Position numbers and translations under genes: made by a program. This document shows, piece after piece, positions 1 to 10,046 of a stretch of 10,046 nucleotides of DNA. The notes under the pieces are model-generated. The model was given only the letters and a program-made list of their open reading frames with translations. It ran no database searches and was not told where the DNA came from. Source of the DNA: RHKX01 sp035759925 (GTDB lineage: Bacteria > Actinomycetota > Thermoleophilia > Solirubrobacterales > 70-9); contig DASTTY010000046.1 of NCBI GenBank assembly GCA_035759925.1, positions 1-10,046 of the forward strand, given 5' to 3'. How positions within the stretch are numbered: position 1 is the first letter of the stretch; each line of letters opens with the position of its first letter.

Positions 1-1121
<1,121 letters not shown>

Positions 1122-1233
1122 CTTTCTCTCTCGTGTTCCTCTCTCGGGCTGTTACCGATCGTTTTACGTCTTGGTGGCTGTCTACGCTTGGCGTCGGGCG
1201 CAGCCGTGAACCGGGGTTCCGGCCAACCGGCCC

Positions 1234-1239
1234 AATATA
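1234..1239 (-). promoter_or_regulatory. Possible -10 element before tuf
   Basis: The fusA-tuf spacer contains TATATT on the minus strand, 13 bases past the fusA stop. It matches five of six bases of the -10 consensus, which stands out in such GC-rich DNA. I see no convincing -35 element at the right distance, and the resulting leader would be about 105 nt. An internal tuf promoter is common in other bacteria, where EF-Tu is needed in large excess over EF-G. Here it is only a suggestion. Confidence 0.25.
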
Positions 1240-1252
1240 AGTGAAACGCCCA

Positions 1253-3358
<2,106 letters not shown>

Positions 3359-3437
3359 TGGGTGCGGTCTCTAGCTGTCCTGGATCGGGTTGGGTCGCCG
3401 GCGGGCGGGACGGGGATTCGATTCGGGTCCGGGCATG

Positions 3438-3457
3438 AAAAAGGCCCTTGCGGGCCC
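3438..3457 (-). terminator. Intrinsic terminator inside the fusA leader
   Basis: On the minus strand GGCCC, loop GCAA, GGGCC is followed directly by five T residues (3442-3438). A G-U pair can extend the five G-C pairs. This is a textbook intrinsic terminator shape, rare in such GC-rich DNA, and it lies about 80 bases upstream of the fusA start codon and downstream of the predicted fusA promoter. No complete gene ends here, so it can only act on leader transcripts. That points to regulated premature termination (attenuation) of fusA-tuf. Confidence 0.75.
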
Positions 3458-3560
3458 AGACGAACTCTCAGCGTCCTGCGTGCCCGAGAGCTGTCTATGT
3501 GGACCGGGTCTCCATTGGTGCTGGAGCATCGCCCGCAGCAACCGAAGGGCCCGCGAGCGA
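3438..3560 (-). ncRNA. Attenuator-like leader RNA of fusA, family not recognised
   Basis: Between the predicted start site (near 3560) and the terminator the minus strand can form several helices. One hairpin is CTCCA/TGGAG (3510-3526). A two-part stem pairs AGAC (3496-3493) with GTCT (3461-3458) and CTCTC (3490-3486) with GAGAG (3469-3465); it abuts the terminator stem. At the 5' end GCGGGCCC (3554-3547) is perfectly complementary to GGGCCCGC (3457-3450), the 5' arm and loop of the terminator. GGCCCTT (3551-3545) is likewise complementary to AAGGGCC (3449-3443), its 3' arm. Leader and terminator can therefore fold in mutually exclusive ways, as in ribosomal-protein leaders and riboswitches. 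I find no T-box, TPP or cobalamin signatures. The segments GGAGACC and ATAGACAGC faintly recall L10-leader kink-turn elements, which is weak evidence. The remainder down to the fusA start is a C-rich stretch in which I see nothing else. Confidence 0.6.
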
Positions 3561-3566
3561 CGCGGG

Positions 3567-3594
3567 ATGTTAGCAGAGGGTTAGAGGCTTTCAA
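3567..3594 (-). promoter_or_regulatory. fusA-tuf promoter
   Basis: The -35 box TTGAAA (3594-3589) and -10 box TAACAT (3572-3567) are separated by 16 bases on the minus strand, and TGC immediately precedes the -10 as an extended -10 element. The predicted start is near 3560. The bases after the -10 are entirely G/C and form the inverted repeat CCCGCG-TCGCT-CGCGGG (3566-3550), which overlaps the start site. A GC-rich discriminator is known from stringently controlled translation-factor promoters in proteobacteria; whether that applies here is inference. Confidence 0.6.
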
Positions 3595-3713
3595 GCGGCC
3601 CACGCCCCCACCCCGGGGCGCTCGGCGCGGGGCCGCGGATGGTGTCTCTAGAGTGTCGGAGGCGGCTCCCCGAGCGACGCCGCGACCCTCAACGGGACAG
3701 GGGACGAGAGAGC

Positions 3714-5015
3714 TTGAGCGAGCATGAGGACGACGCGGTCGGCGGGGACGCCGAGGACGGGAAGCGCGACGGCGAGGACGAGGGACGTGCGGGCCCCGCG
3801 AAGGCCGGCGATGCCCGCCGCCGGCTCGCCGGCCGCGTCGGCAGGGTTGCCGGCGGCAGGGCAAAGCCCGAGGAGCGGGACGAAGCGAAGAAGGGGGAGC
3901 CGGAGCGAGCAAAGCCGGGAGACGTAACGGAGAAGGGAAAGCCGGAGCGCTCGAAGGCGCGGGACGAAGCGAAGAAGGATCCGAAGCCGAAGCCGCTGAA
4001 CCGGCCGCGCCGCCAGCAGCCCGCGGGCGGCGCAGAGACGAAGCCGAAGCGTGGCGCGCGGGCCGGCGACGGGAAGCGGCGAGAGCGCGAGCGTGGCGGC
4101 GAGCGCAAGTGGGAGCCCGAGTCATCTAGGCGGAAGCGGCGCGAGGGCGAGCGGAGGCGGAAGCGCTCGCGAAGGCCCGCCGGTGCGCGGGCCAAGGCGG
4201 GAGCGGCGACGTTCGCGACGGCGCTGAAGCAGGGCGGCTCCGCGACGCGGAAGTGGGCGGCGGCGACCGCCCCGAAGGCGGGTCGGCGGCTGCTCGCCGC
4301 GCTCGCGGCCGTCTTCGCCCTCTTCTTCGAGGTCCTCGGCTTCATCCTCAACGTCCTGATCGCGATCGGTCGGCGCCTCGCCGGGCCGATCGGCGCCGTC
4401 CTTCGCATCGCCGGCCGGGCCGCGCGAGCCGGCTCGCGGCTGCTCACCCCGACCCGCGCCCTGGCGATCGTGGTCGCCGGCGCCGCCGTCCTCCTCGCCC
4501 TCTCCCAGTACGCCGACTACCGAACCGTCGCGATCGGCAACGACGCCTACTCCGGGGTCCAGAGCCTCGCTCCCGCGCCCGAGACCGGGCGCCTGCCGAC
4601 CGGCGACGCGCACTCCTACGTCTTCGTGCCGGTCGCCATCGCCTGCCTGCTCCTCCTCGCCGTCGCGACGATCGGTCGGCGCTGGCGGGCCTGCCGGCTG
4701 ATCACGCTCGCCGGCATCGCCGCGGTCCTCGTCGCGCTGATCGTCGACCGGCCGGCGGGGCTCGACCCCGGCGACGCGGCGATCGCCTTCCAGGGGGTCC
4801 ACGCGACGCTGATCGGCGGCTTCTACGCCCAGATCGCGGCCGGGATCCTGCTGATCGGCTCCTCCACCCTGCTCGCCCGCGAACTGCGTCTCGCCGCCGC
4901 TGGCGCCGGGGCCCGCTCCCGCTCCCGCGGGGACGAGCCTGCGGCGAAGCGGTCGCGGCGGCGGGTCGCCCGGCGGCGGCCCGAGCCCGGACCGGAGGGG
5001 ACCGCCCGCGCATGA
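3714..5015 (+). CDS. Membrane protein with long basic N-terminal tail, function unknown
   Basis: I do not recognise a named family. From TTG at 3714 the product has 433 residues. I chose this start because AGGGGA lies 9 bases upstream; an in-frame ATG at 3639 would add 25 arginine-rich residues without a good binding site. Residues 1 to about 165 are hydrophilic, low in complexity and rich in K, R, E, A, G and P, with RDEAKK occurring twice. A hydrophobic stretch (about 190-218) precedes a four-helix domain: helices near 249-265, 302-321, 328-345 and 370-388. Between and after them lie GDAH (297-300), LIVDRP (342-347), GD (353-354) and GF (369-370). The C-terminal tail is again basic. The tails are probably cytoplasmic. 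The stop overlaps the next gene's ATG as ATGA, so the two genes are probably translationally coupled. It diverges from fusA. Confidence 0.75.
   Translation: MSEHEDDAVGGDAEDGKRDGEDEGRAGPAKAGDARRRLAGRVGRVAGGRAKPEERDEAKKGEPERAKPGDVTEKGKPERSKARDEAKKDPKPKPLNRPRRQQPAGGAETKPKRGARAGDGKRRERERGGERKWEPESSRRKRREGERRRKRSRRPAGARAKAGAATFATALKQGGSATRKWAAATAPKAGRRLLAALAAVFALFFEVLGFILNVLIAIGRRLAGPIGAVLRIAGRAARAGSRLLTPTRALAIVVAGAAVLLALSQYADYRTVAIGNDAYSGVQSLAPAPETGRLPTGDAHSYVFVPVAIACLLLLAVATIGRRWRACRLITLAGIAAVLVALIVDRPAGLDPGDAAIAFQGVHATLIGGFYAQIAAGILLIGSSTLLARELRLAAAGAGARSRSRGDEPAAKRSRRRVARRRPEPGPEGTARA
3875..3978 (+). repeat. In-frame 20-bp direct repeat in the membrane protein gene
   Basis: The 20-mer gcgggacgaagcgaagaagg occurs at 3875-3894 and again at 3959-3978. 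The 84-base offset keeps the reading frame, so RDEAKK appears twice. The stretch between the copies also repeats (K/E)PER(A/S)K. AAA, AAG, GGA and GTA codons are unusually common here compared with the flanking GC-ending codons. This suggests recent internal duplication or slippage in a disordered tail. Confidence 0.8.
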
Positions 5016-5527
5016 GGGCCTACCTGAAGGCGGAGATGATCCTGCCGCTGACGATCGTCCTCGCCGCGATCGCCCTGGCCGCCTCGGAGCTGATGACGTC
5101 CTTCGAGTTCACGCCGCCCGGCGGCGACCCGCTCAGCGATCAGCTCGCCGGCGACCGCCACGGGTTCGCGATGCTCGTCCTTGCCGTCTTCGCGGTCGTC
5201 GCGCTCGTCCTCGCGATCGCGACCGGTCAGCGGGCCTGGGCCTGGGCGACCGCGGGCTGCGGCATCGCCGCGCTGGCGATCTTCCTGATCGTCGACCTCC
5301 CCGACGCCAACAAGCTCGGCGACGTGGAGGCGCCCGGCGGCTTCGGCCTCACCTCCGCCGAGGCGATCCCCCGCCCCGGCTTCTGGCTCGAGGCGGCCGC
5401 CTCGATCGTCCTCGCCCTCGCCGCGATCGCCTACGCGACCCAGGGGACCGAGCAGCGCCAGGCCCCGAAGCGCCTCCGGCCGACGCGCCGCGCCCGAGCC
5501 GGGCGAGCCGAGCAGGCTTCGCGATAG
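5012..5527 (+). CDS. Four-helix membrane protein, paralogue of the upstream gene, function unknown
   Basis: The 171-residue product starts at the ATG that overlaps the preceding stop (ATGA), beginning MRAYLKAEMILPLTIVLAAI. Four hydrophobic helices lie near residues 10-28, 52-71, 75-94 and 125-142, with a basic C-terminal tail (KRLRPTRRARAGR) that by the positive-inside rule should be cytoplasmic. GDRH (47-50), LIVDLP (92-97), GD (103-104) and GF (123-124) correspond to GDAH, LIVDRP, GD and GF of the upstream protein. The GD-to-LIVD aspartate spacing (47 residues) and the LIVD-to-GD spacing (9 residues) are identical in both. The two are therefore most likely products of duplication and may form a heteromer. 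There is no enzymatic signature that I can name. The gene ends facing rpsG. I am confident that it is a real gene, not of any function. Confidence 0.8.
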   Translation: MRAYLKAEMILPLTIVLAAIALAASELMTSFEFTPPGGDPLSDQLAGDRHGFAMLVLAVFAVVALVLAIATGQRAWAWATAGCGIAALAIFLIVDLPDANKLGDVEAPGGFGLTSAEAIPRPGFWLEAAASIVLALAAIAYATQGTEQRQAPKRLRPTRRARAGRAEQASR

Positions 5528-5583
5528 GCACCGAACGGGACGTGGCACGCCGCCGGTGGCACGGCGCAACTCGTCAGACGGGC

Positions 5584-5640
5584 ACTCAACTGCAGATCGC
5601 CTTGCTCAGGCGTGGTCGATCTGCAGTCGAGGCGTTGAGT
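5584..5640. repeat. Imperfect inverted repeat in the convergent spacer
   Basis: ACTGCAGATCG (5589-5599) is the perfect complement of CGATCTGCAGT (5617-5627). The outer bases ACTCA (5584-5588) pair with TGAGT (5636-5640) after an 8-nt bulge on the right side. GCCT and AGGC inside the loop can add a small helix. The hairpin sits between two genes that end facing each other (the membrane gene at 5527 and rpsG at 5793), so a bidirectional terminator without U-tract is possible. Remnants of a small mobile repeat are the alternative. Confidence 0.55.
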
Positions 5641-5670
5641 CAGACCCGCCGAGCGCGGGAGCGTTCTGAC

Positions 5671-5732
5671 CAAGGACGCAGGAGGCGCGACCGGCGAGGC
5701 TGGGCGGCGTCAGATCAAGGACGCAGGAGGCG
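5671..5732. repeat. 17-bp direct repeat in the spacer after rpsG
   Basis: CAAGGACGCAGGAGGCG occurs at 5671-5687 and 5716-5732. The first copy continues CGACCGGCGAGG. The second continues with a longer version in which CGACC-GGAG-GGTCG (5736-5749) forms a hairpin, before ending in GACGAGG. The first copy therefore looks like an internally deleted form of the second. The spacer (5528-5792) holds no gene I can support. The pattern is that of a dispersed intergenic repeat family, which cannot be tested from one window. Confidence 0.6.
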
Positions 5733-5792
5733 AAGCGACCGGAGGGTCGTGAGCCGACGAGGACGCCGGCCAGGGCGCTCCTGCGCCGCCGG

Positions 5793-6260
5793 TTACCAGC
5801 GGTAGTGGGCGAAGGCTTTGTTTGCCTGCGCCATCCGGTAGATGTCGTCCTTGCGCTTGAAGGCGCCGCCCTGCTGGGAGGCGGCGTCCATGATCTCGCG
5901 GGCGAGGCGATCGGACATCGACTTCTCGTTGCGGTTGCGGGCGAAGTCGATCAGCCAGCGGACGGCGAGGGTCCGGGCGCGGCGCTGGGGGACCTCGACG
6001 GGCACCTGGTAGGTGGCGCCGCCGACGCGGCGGGAGCGAACCTCGAGGACCGGGGTGAGCTCGGCGATCGCCTCGTCGAGGACGTCGGTGGGGTTGCGGC
6101 CGGAGCGCTCGCCGACGACGGCGAGGGCGTCGTAGACGATCCGCTCGGCGGTCGACTTCTTGCCGTCGAGCATCACCTTGTTGATGACCTGCTGGACGAG
6201 GCGGCTGCGGTACTTGGCGTCGGGAGCGACGACTCGGGTGGTGGCGCGGTTGCGTCTCAT
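5793..6260 (-). CDS. rpsG: Small ribosomal subunit protein S7
   Basis: S7 binds the 3' major domain of 16S rRNA, initiates assembly of the 30S head and contacts mRNA and tRNA near the E site. The 155-residue product has the normal bacterial length and starts MRRNRATTRVVAPDAKYRSR. Typical signatures are VNKVML-like VINKVMLDGKKSTAERIVYD, the RRVGGATYQVPVEV block and the C-terminal end AFAHYRW. It starts 10 bases after the rpsL stop and has no strong Shine-Dalgarno sequence, so it is probably translated by coupling to rpsL. In E. coli S7 represses its own operon by binding the rpsL-rpsG junction, but that junction is about 100 nt there and only 10 here, so the same mechanism is unlikely. Downstream, instead of fusA, come two genes on the opposite strand, so rpsG is probably the last gene of its transcript. 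Confidence 0.98.
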   Translation of the reverse strand: MRRNRATTRVVAPDAKYRSRLVQQVINKVMLDGKKSTAERIVYDALAVVGERSGRNPTDVLDEAIAELTPVLEVRSRRVGGATYQVPVEVPQRRARTLAVRWLIDFARNRNEKSMSDRLAREIMDAASQQGGAFKRKDDIYRMAQANKAFAHYRW

Positions 6261-6270
6261 CGGGTCGCGG

Positions 6271-6666
6271 TCAGGACGCCTTGACGCCGTACTGGGAGCG
6301 CGACTGCTTGCGCTCGGAGACTCCGGAGGCGTCGAGGGTGCCGCGGACGACCTTGTAGCGAACGCCGGGAAGATCCTTGACGCGGCCGCCGCGGACGAGG
6401 ACGACCGAGTGCTCCTGGAGGTTGTGGCCCTCGCCGGGGATGTAGGTCGTGACCTCCATGCCGTTGGTGAGCCGCACGCGGGCGACCTTGCGGAGGGCGG
6501 AGTTCGGCTTCTTCGGCGTCGCGGTGTAGACGCGCGTACAGACGCCGCGCCGCTGCGGGGCGGCGGTCCGGGCCTTACGGCCCTGACCGGACTTCAGTCC
6601 CGGGGTGGAGACCTTCTTGCGAGGGGCCTTCCTGCCCTTGCGGATGAGCTGATTGGTCGTCGGCAC
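6271..6666 (-). CDS. rpsL: Small ribosomal subunit protein S12
   Basis: S12 lies at the decoding centre of the 30S subunit and affects accuracy. The 131-residue product reads MPTTNQLIRKGRKAPRKKVS at its N terminus from a GTG start (6666-6664). Conserved blocks are RRGVCTRVYTATPKKPNSAL and GEGHNLQEHSVVLVRGGRVK followed by DLPGVRY. The lysines equivalent to those altered in streptomycin resistance, K52 in PKKPNS and K97 in GRVKDLPG, are both present, so the sequence is of the sensitive type. It is slightly longer than the 124-residue E. coli protein because of about 9 extra residues in the N-terminal arm, as in many Gram-positive bacteria. No Shine-Dalgarno sequence precedes the GTG; the predicted transcript starts at or within two bases of it, so translation is probably leaderless. 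rpsG follows after 10 bases. Confidence 0.98.
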   Translation of the reverse strand: MPTTNQLIRKGRKAPRKKVSTPGLKSGQGRKARTAAPQRRGVCTRVYTATPKKPNSALRKVARVRLTNGMEVTTYIPGEGHNLQEHSVVLVRGGRVKDLPGVRYKVVRGTLDASGVSERKQSRSQYGVKAS

Positions 6667-6674
6667 GGCGCGGA

Positions 6675-6704
6675 ATGGTAGCGGTACGGCGCGAGCGGTG
6701 GCAA
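6675..6704 (-). promoter_or_regulatory. rpsL-rpsG promoter, probably leaderless
   Basis: TTGCCA (6704-6699) and TACCAT (6680-6675) are separated by 18 bases on the minus strand. Seven bases past the -10 is about 6668, two bases before the GTG at 6666. This fits a leaderless mRNA, a common arrangement in actinobacteria, and explains the lack of a ribosome binding site. It supplies rpsL-rpsG independently of rpoC, from which they are separated by two opposite-strand genes. Confidence 0.55.
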
Positions 6705-6710
6705 CCGGTG

Positions 6711-6716
6711 GATAAT
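6711..6716 (+). promoter_or_regulatory. -10 element for the HAD-like gene
   Basis: GATAAT on the plus strand matches five of six consensus bases and lies 9 bases before an in-frame GTG at 6726, again giving a leaderless or nearly leaderless transcript. No recognisable -35 box is present. The element lies only a few bases from the -35 box of the divergent rpsL promoter, so the two promoters would overlap physically. Confidence 0.35.
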
Positions 6717-6725
6717 CCGCGGCCG

Positions 6726-7235
6726 GTGACGCCGACTGGCCCCAGCCACCTTCCCGTCCTGGCCGTCGACGTCGATGGCGTCATCAGCCTGTTCGGCTTC
6801 GAAGAGCCGCCCGAGCGGGCACCTTGCAAGTTCCACCTGATCGACGGGATGGCCCATTGCATCTCGTTCGCGGCGGGCGAGCGGCTGCGACGACTCGCCG
6901 GCGCCTACGAGATGGTCTGGGCGACCGGATGGGAGGAGCGTGCCAACGACTACCTCCTCCACCTCCTCGGTCTGACGCAGCTCCCGGTGATCCGCTTCGG
7001 CGGCGATGCCCGGTTCGGGAGTGCCCACTGGAAGCTCGGGCCGATCAGCGCCTACGCGGCCGGCCGCCGGCTCGCCTGGATCGACGACTCGCTCGACGAG
7101 GAGTGTCACGAATGGGCGCGGGCCCGCCCCGAGCCGACGCTGCTCGTCCCGACCGACCCGGCGCGGGGCATCGAGGACCTCCACGTGGACCTGCTCCTCG
7201 ACTGGGCGGGTGGCCACGGAGAGCGCTCCGCGTAA
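6726..7235 (+). CDS. HAD-like hydrolase domain protein
   Basis: The 169-residue product shows the HAD phosphohydrolase plan. Motif I is DVDGV with the nucleophile D15 and the acid/base D17; motif II is T67 in WATGW; the likely motif III lysine is K103 in HWKLGP; motif IV is the metal-binding D120-D121 in WIDDS. It is compact and lacks a clear cap domain, which fits HAD proteins acting on large substrates or nucleic-acid ends, but the substrate is unknown. I chose GTG 6726 because a GATAAT box lies just upstream and the core begins about ten residues later. An in-frame ATG at 6675 would add 17 residues, but it lies inside the rpsL promoter and has no ribosome binding site; GTG 6708 is a third option. 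The gene stands between rpoC and rpsL, on the opposite strand to both. The next gene starts 15 bases after its stop. Confidence 0.85.
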   Translation: MTPTGPSHLPVLAVDVDGVISLFGFEEPPERAPCKFHLIDGMAHCISFAAGERLRRLAGAYEMVWATGWEERANDYLLHLLGLTQLPVIRFGGDARFGSAHWKLGPISAYAAGRRLAWIDDSLDEECHEWARARPEPTLLVPTDPARGIEDLHVDLLLDWAGGHGERSA

Positions 7236-7250
7236 ACTACGTAGCCGTAC

Positions 7251-7559
7251 ATGGACGTGGGGCTCGAGATGTTCATCCTGATGGGCGTGATCCTGAAGGT
7301 TCCGGTGCTCGCCGCCTGCTGGCTGATCTGGCATGCCGTCCGCGCTGAGCCCGAGCCCGTCGAAGGGAACGAGGAGGGCGGCCACGAGCGCGGCCGCTTC
7401 CGGCGCGAGCCGAAGCCGAAGCTTCCGCGCGGCCCCCGCCGCGGCCCGCACGCCCCCGACGCGCTGCCCCTGCCCTGCCCGGCAGAGGGCGACGGCCTGC
7501 GCGTCCTCCGCCGCCCGGTCCACGCCGGCCTCACCGGCAGCGTCACCGAGCGCCGCTAG
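7251..7559 (+). CDS. Small single-helix membrane protein, function unknown
   Basis: The predicted 102-residue protein has one hydrophobic helix near residues 7-29 (MFILMGVILKVPVLAACWLI begins at residue 7). A charged and arginine- and proline-rich tail follows (RFRREPKPKLPRGPRRGPHA), presumably cytoplasmic given the many arginines. I do not recognise a family. It starts 15 bases after the HAD-like gene and is probably co-transcribed with it. The ATG at 7251 has no Shine-Dalgarno sequence; the in-frame ATG at 7269 is preceded by GTGGGG at good spacing and may be the true start, which would remove six residues. Its TAG stop lies in the loop of a strong hairpin, and the gene converges on rpoC. 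GC-rich codons and the sensible helix-then-basic-tail layout support coding, but a spurious ORF is not excluded. Confidence 0.6.
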   Translation: MDVGLEMFILMGVILKVPVLAACWLIWHAVRAEPEPVEGNEEGGHERGRFRREPKPKLPRGPRRGPHAPDALPLPCPAEGDGLRVLRRPVHAGLTGSVTERR

Positions 7560-7567
7560 GCGCTCGG
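7546..7567. terminator. Hairpin between convergent genes, likely bidirectional terminator
   Basis: CCGAGCGCC (7546-7554), loop GCTA, GGCGCTCGG (7559-7567) is a perfect 9-bp stem with a 4-base loop. It overlaps the stop codon of the small membrane protein gene (TAG, 7557-7559) and lies 19 bases past the rpoC stop on the other strand. There is no U-tract in either direction; terminators of this type have been proposed in actinobacteria. The position between two facing genes supports the call. Confidence 0.55.
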
Positions 7568-7585
7568 CCAACGCCCCGGTCGGCG

Positions 7586-10046
<2,461 letters not shown>

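Noticed and set aside
3371..3529. 52-codon minus-strand ORF within the fusA leader, and a 6-codon ORF (METRST) at 3515-3495
   Set aside because: Neither has a ribosome binding site. The long one runs through the terminator hairpin and has arbitrary composition. A leader peptide cannot be excluded, but the RNA pairing is the stronger signal.
3649..3654. TAGAGT as a possible -10 box for the plus-strand membrane genes
   Set aside because: No -35 element stands at suitable distance and the match is modest, so I cannot support a promoter call although one must exist nearby.
5542..5805. 87-codon plus-strand ORF through the convergent spacer
   Set aside because: Its arginine-rich translation comes from the direct repeats and hairpins, and its end overlaps rpsG; no ribosome binding site precedes the ATG.
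6707..6715. TTATCCACC on the minus strand, one base different from a DnaA box
   Set aside because: A single imperfect 9-mer without neighbours or an AT-rich region is not evidence of an origin or DnaA control.

Overview
The window is GC-rich DNA, by eye close to 70% GC, from a bacterial chromosome. It carries the C-terminal part of rpoC and the str-operon genes rpsL, rpsG, fusA and tuf, all on the minus strand. The GC-rich codons, GTG and TTG starts, apparently leaderless promoters and the absence of the large trigger-loop insert seen in E. coli RpoC fit Actinomycetota. A deep-branching lineage such as Thermoleophilia is my guess; nothing here proves it.

Layout from left to right: tuf (minus, 3' end cut by the window edge); fusA (minus); a 355-bp divergent regulatory region with a good fusA promoter and an attenuator-like leader that ends in an intrinsic terminator; two overlapping plus-strand genes for multi-pass membrane proteins of unknown function; a 265-bp convergent spacer with an imperfect inverted repeat and a 17-bp direct repeat; rpsG and rpsL (minus); a 59-bp divergent promoter region; a plus-strand HAD-like hydrolase gene and a small single-helix membrane protein gene; a short convergent spacer with a 9-bp-stem hairpin; and rpoC (minus, 5' end beyond the right edge).

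The unusual point is that the normally continuous rpoC-rpsL-rpsG-fusA-tuf run is interrupted twice by genes on the opposite strand. Read-through along the cluster is therefore unlikely to serve everything, and new promoters seem to have arisen: one for rpsL-rpsG, probably leaderless, and one for fusA-tuf, with its own conditional-terminator leader. The two membrane proteins between rpsG and fusA look like diverged copies of one four-helix domain, because conserved GDxH, LIVDxP and GD motifs recur at identical spacing. The first copy adds a long basic, repetitive N-terminal tail.

The core genes appear intact and ordinary. The best candidates for something undescribed are the fusA leader RNA and the membrane gene pair.
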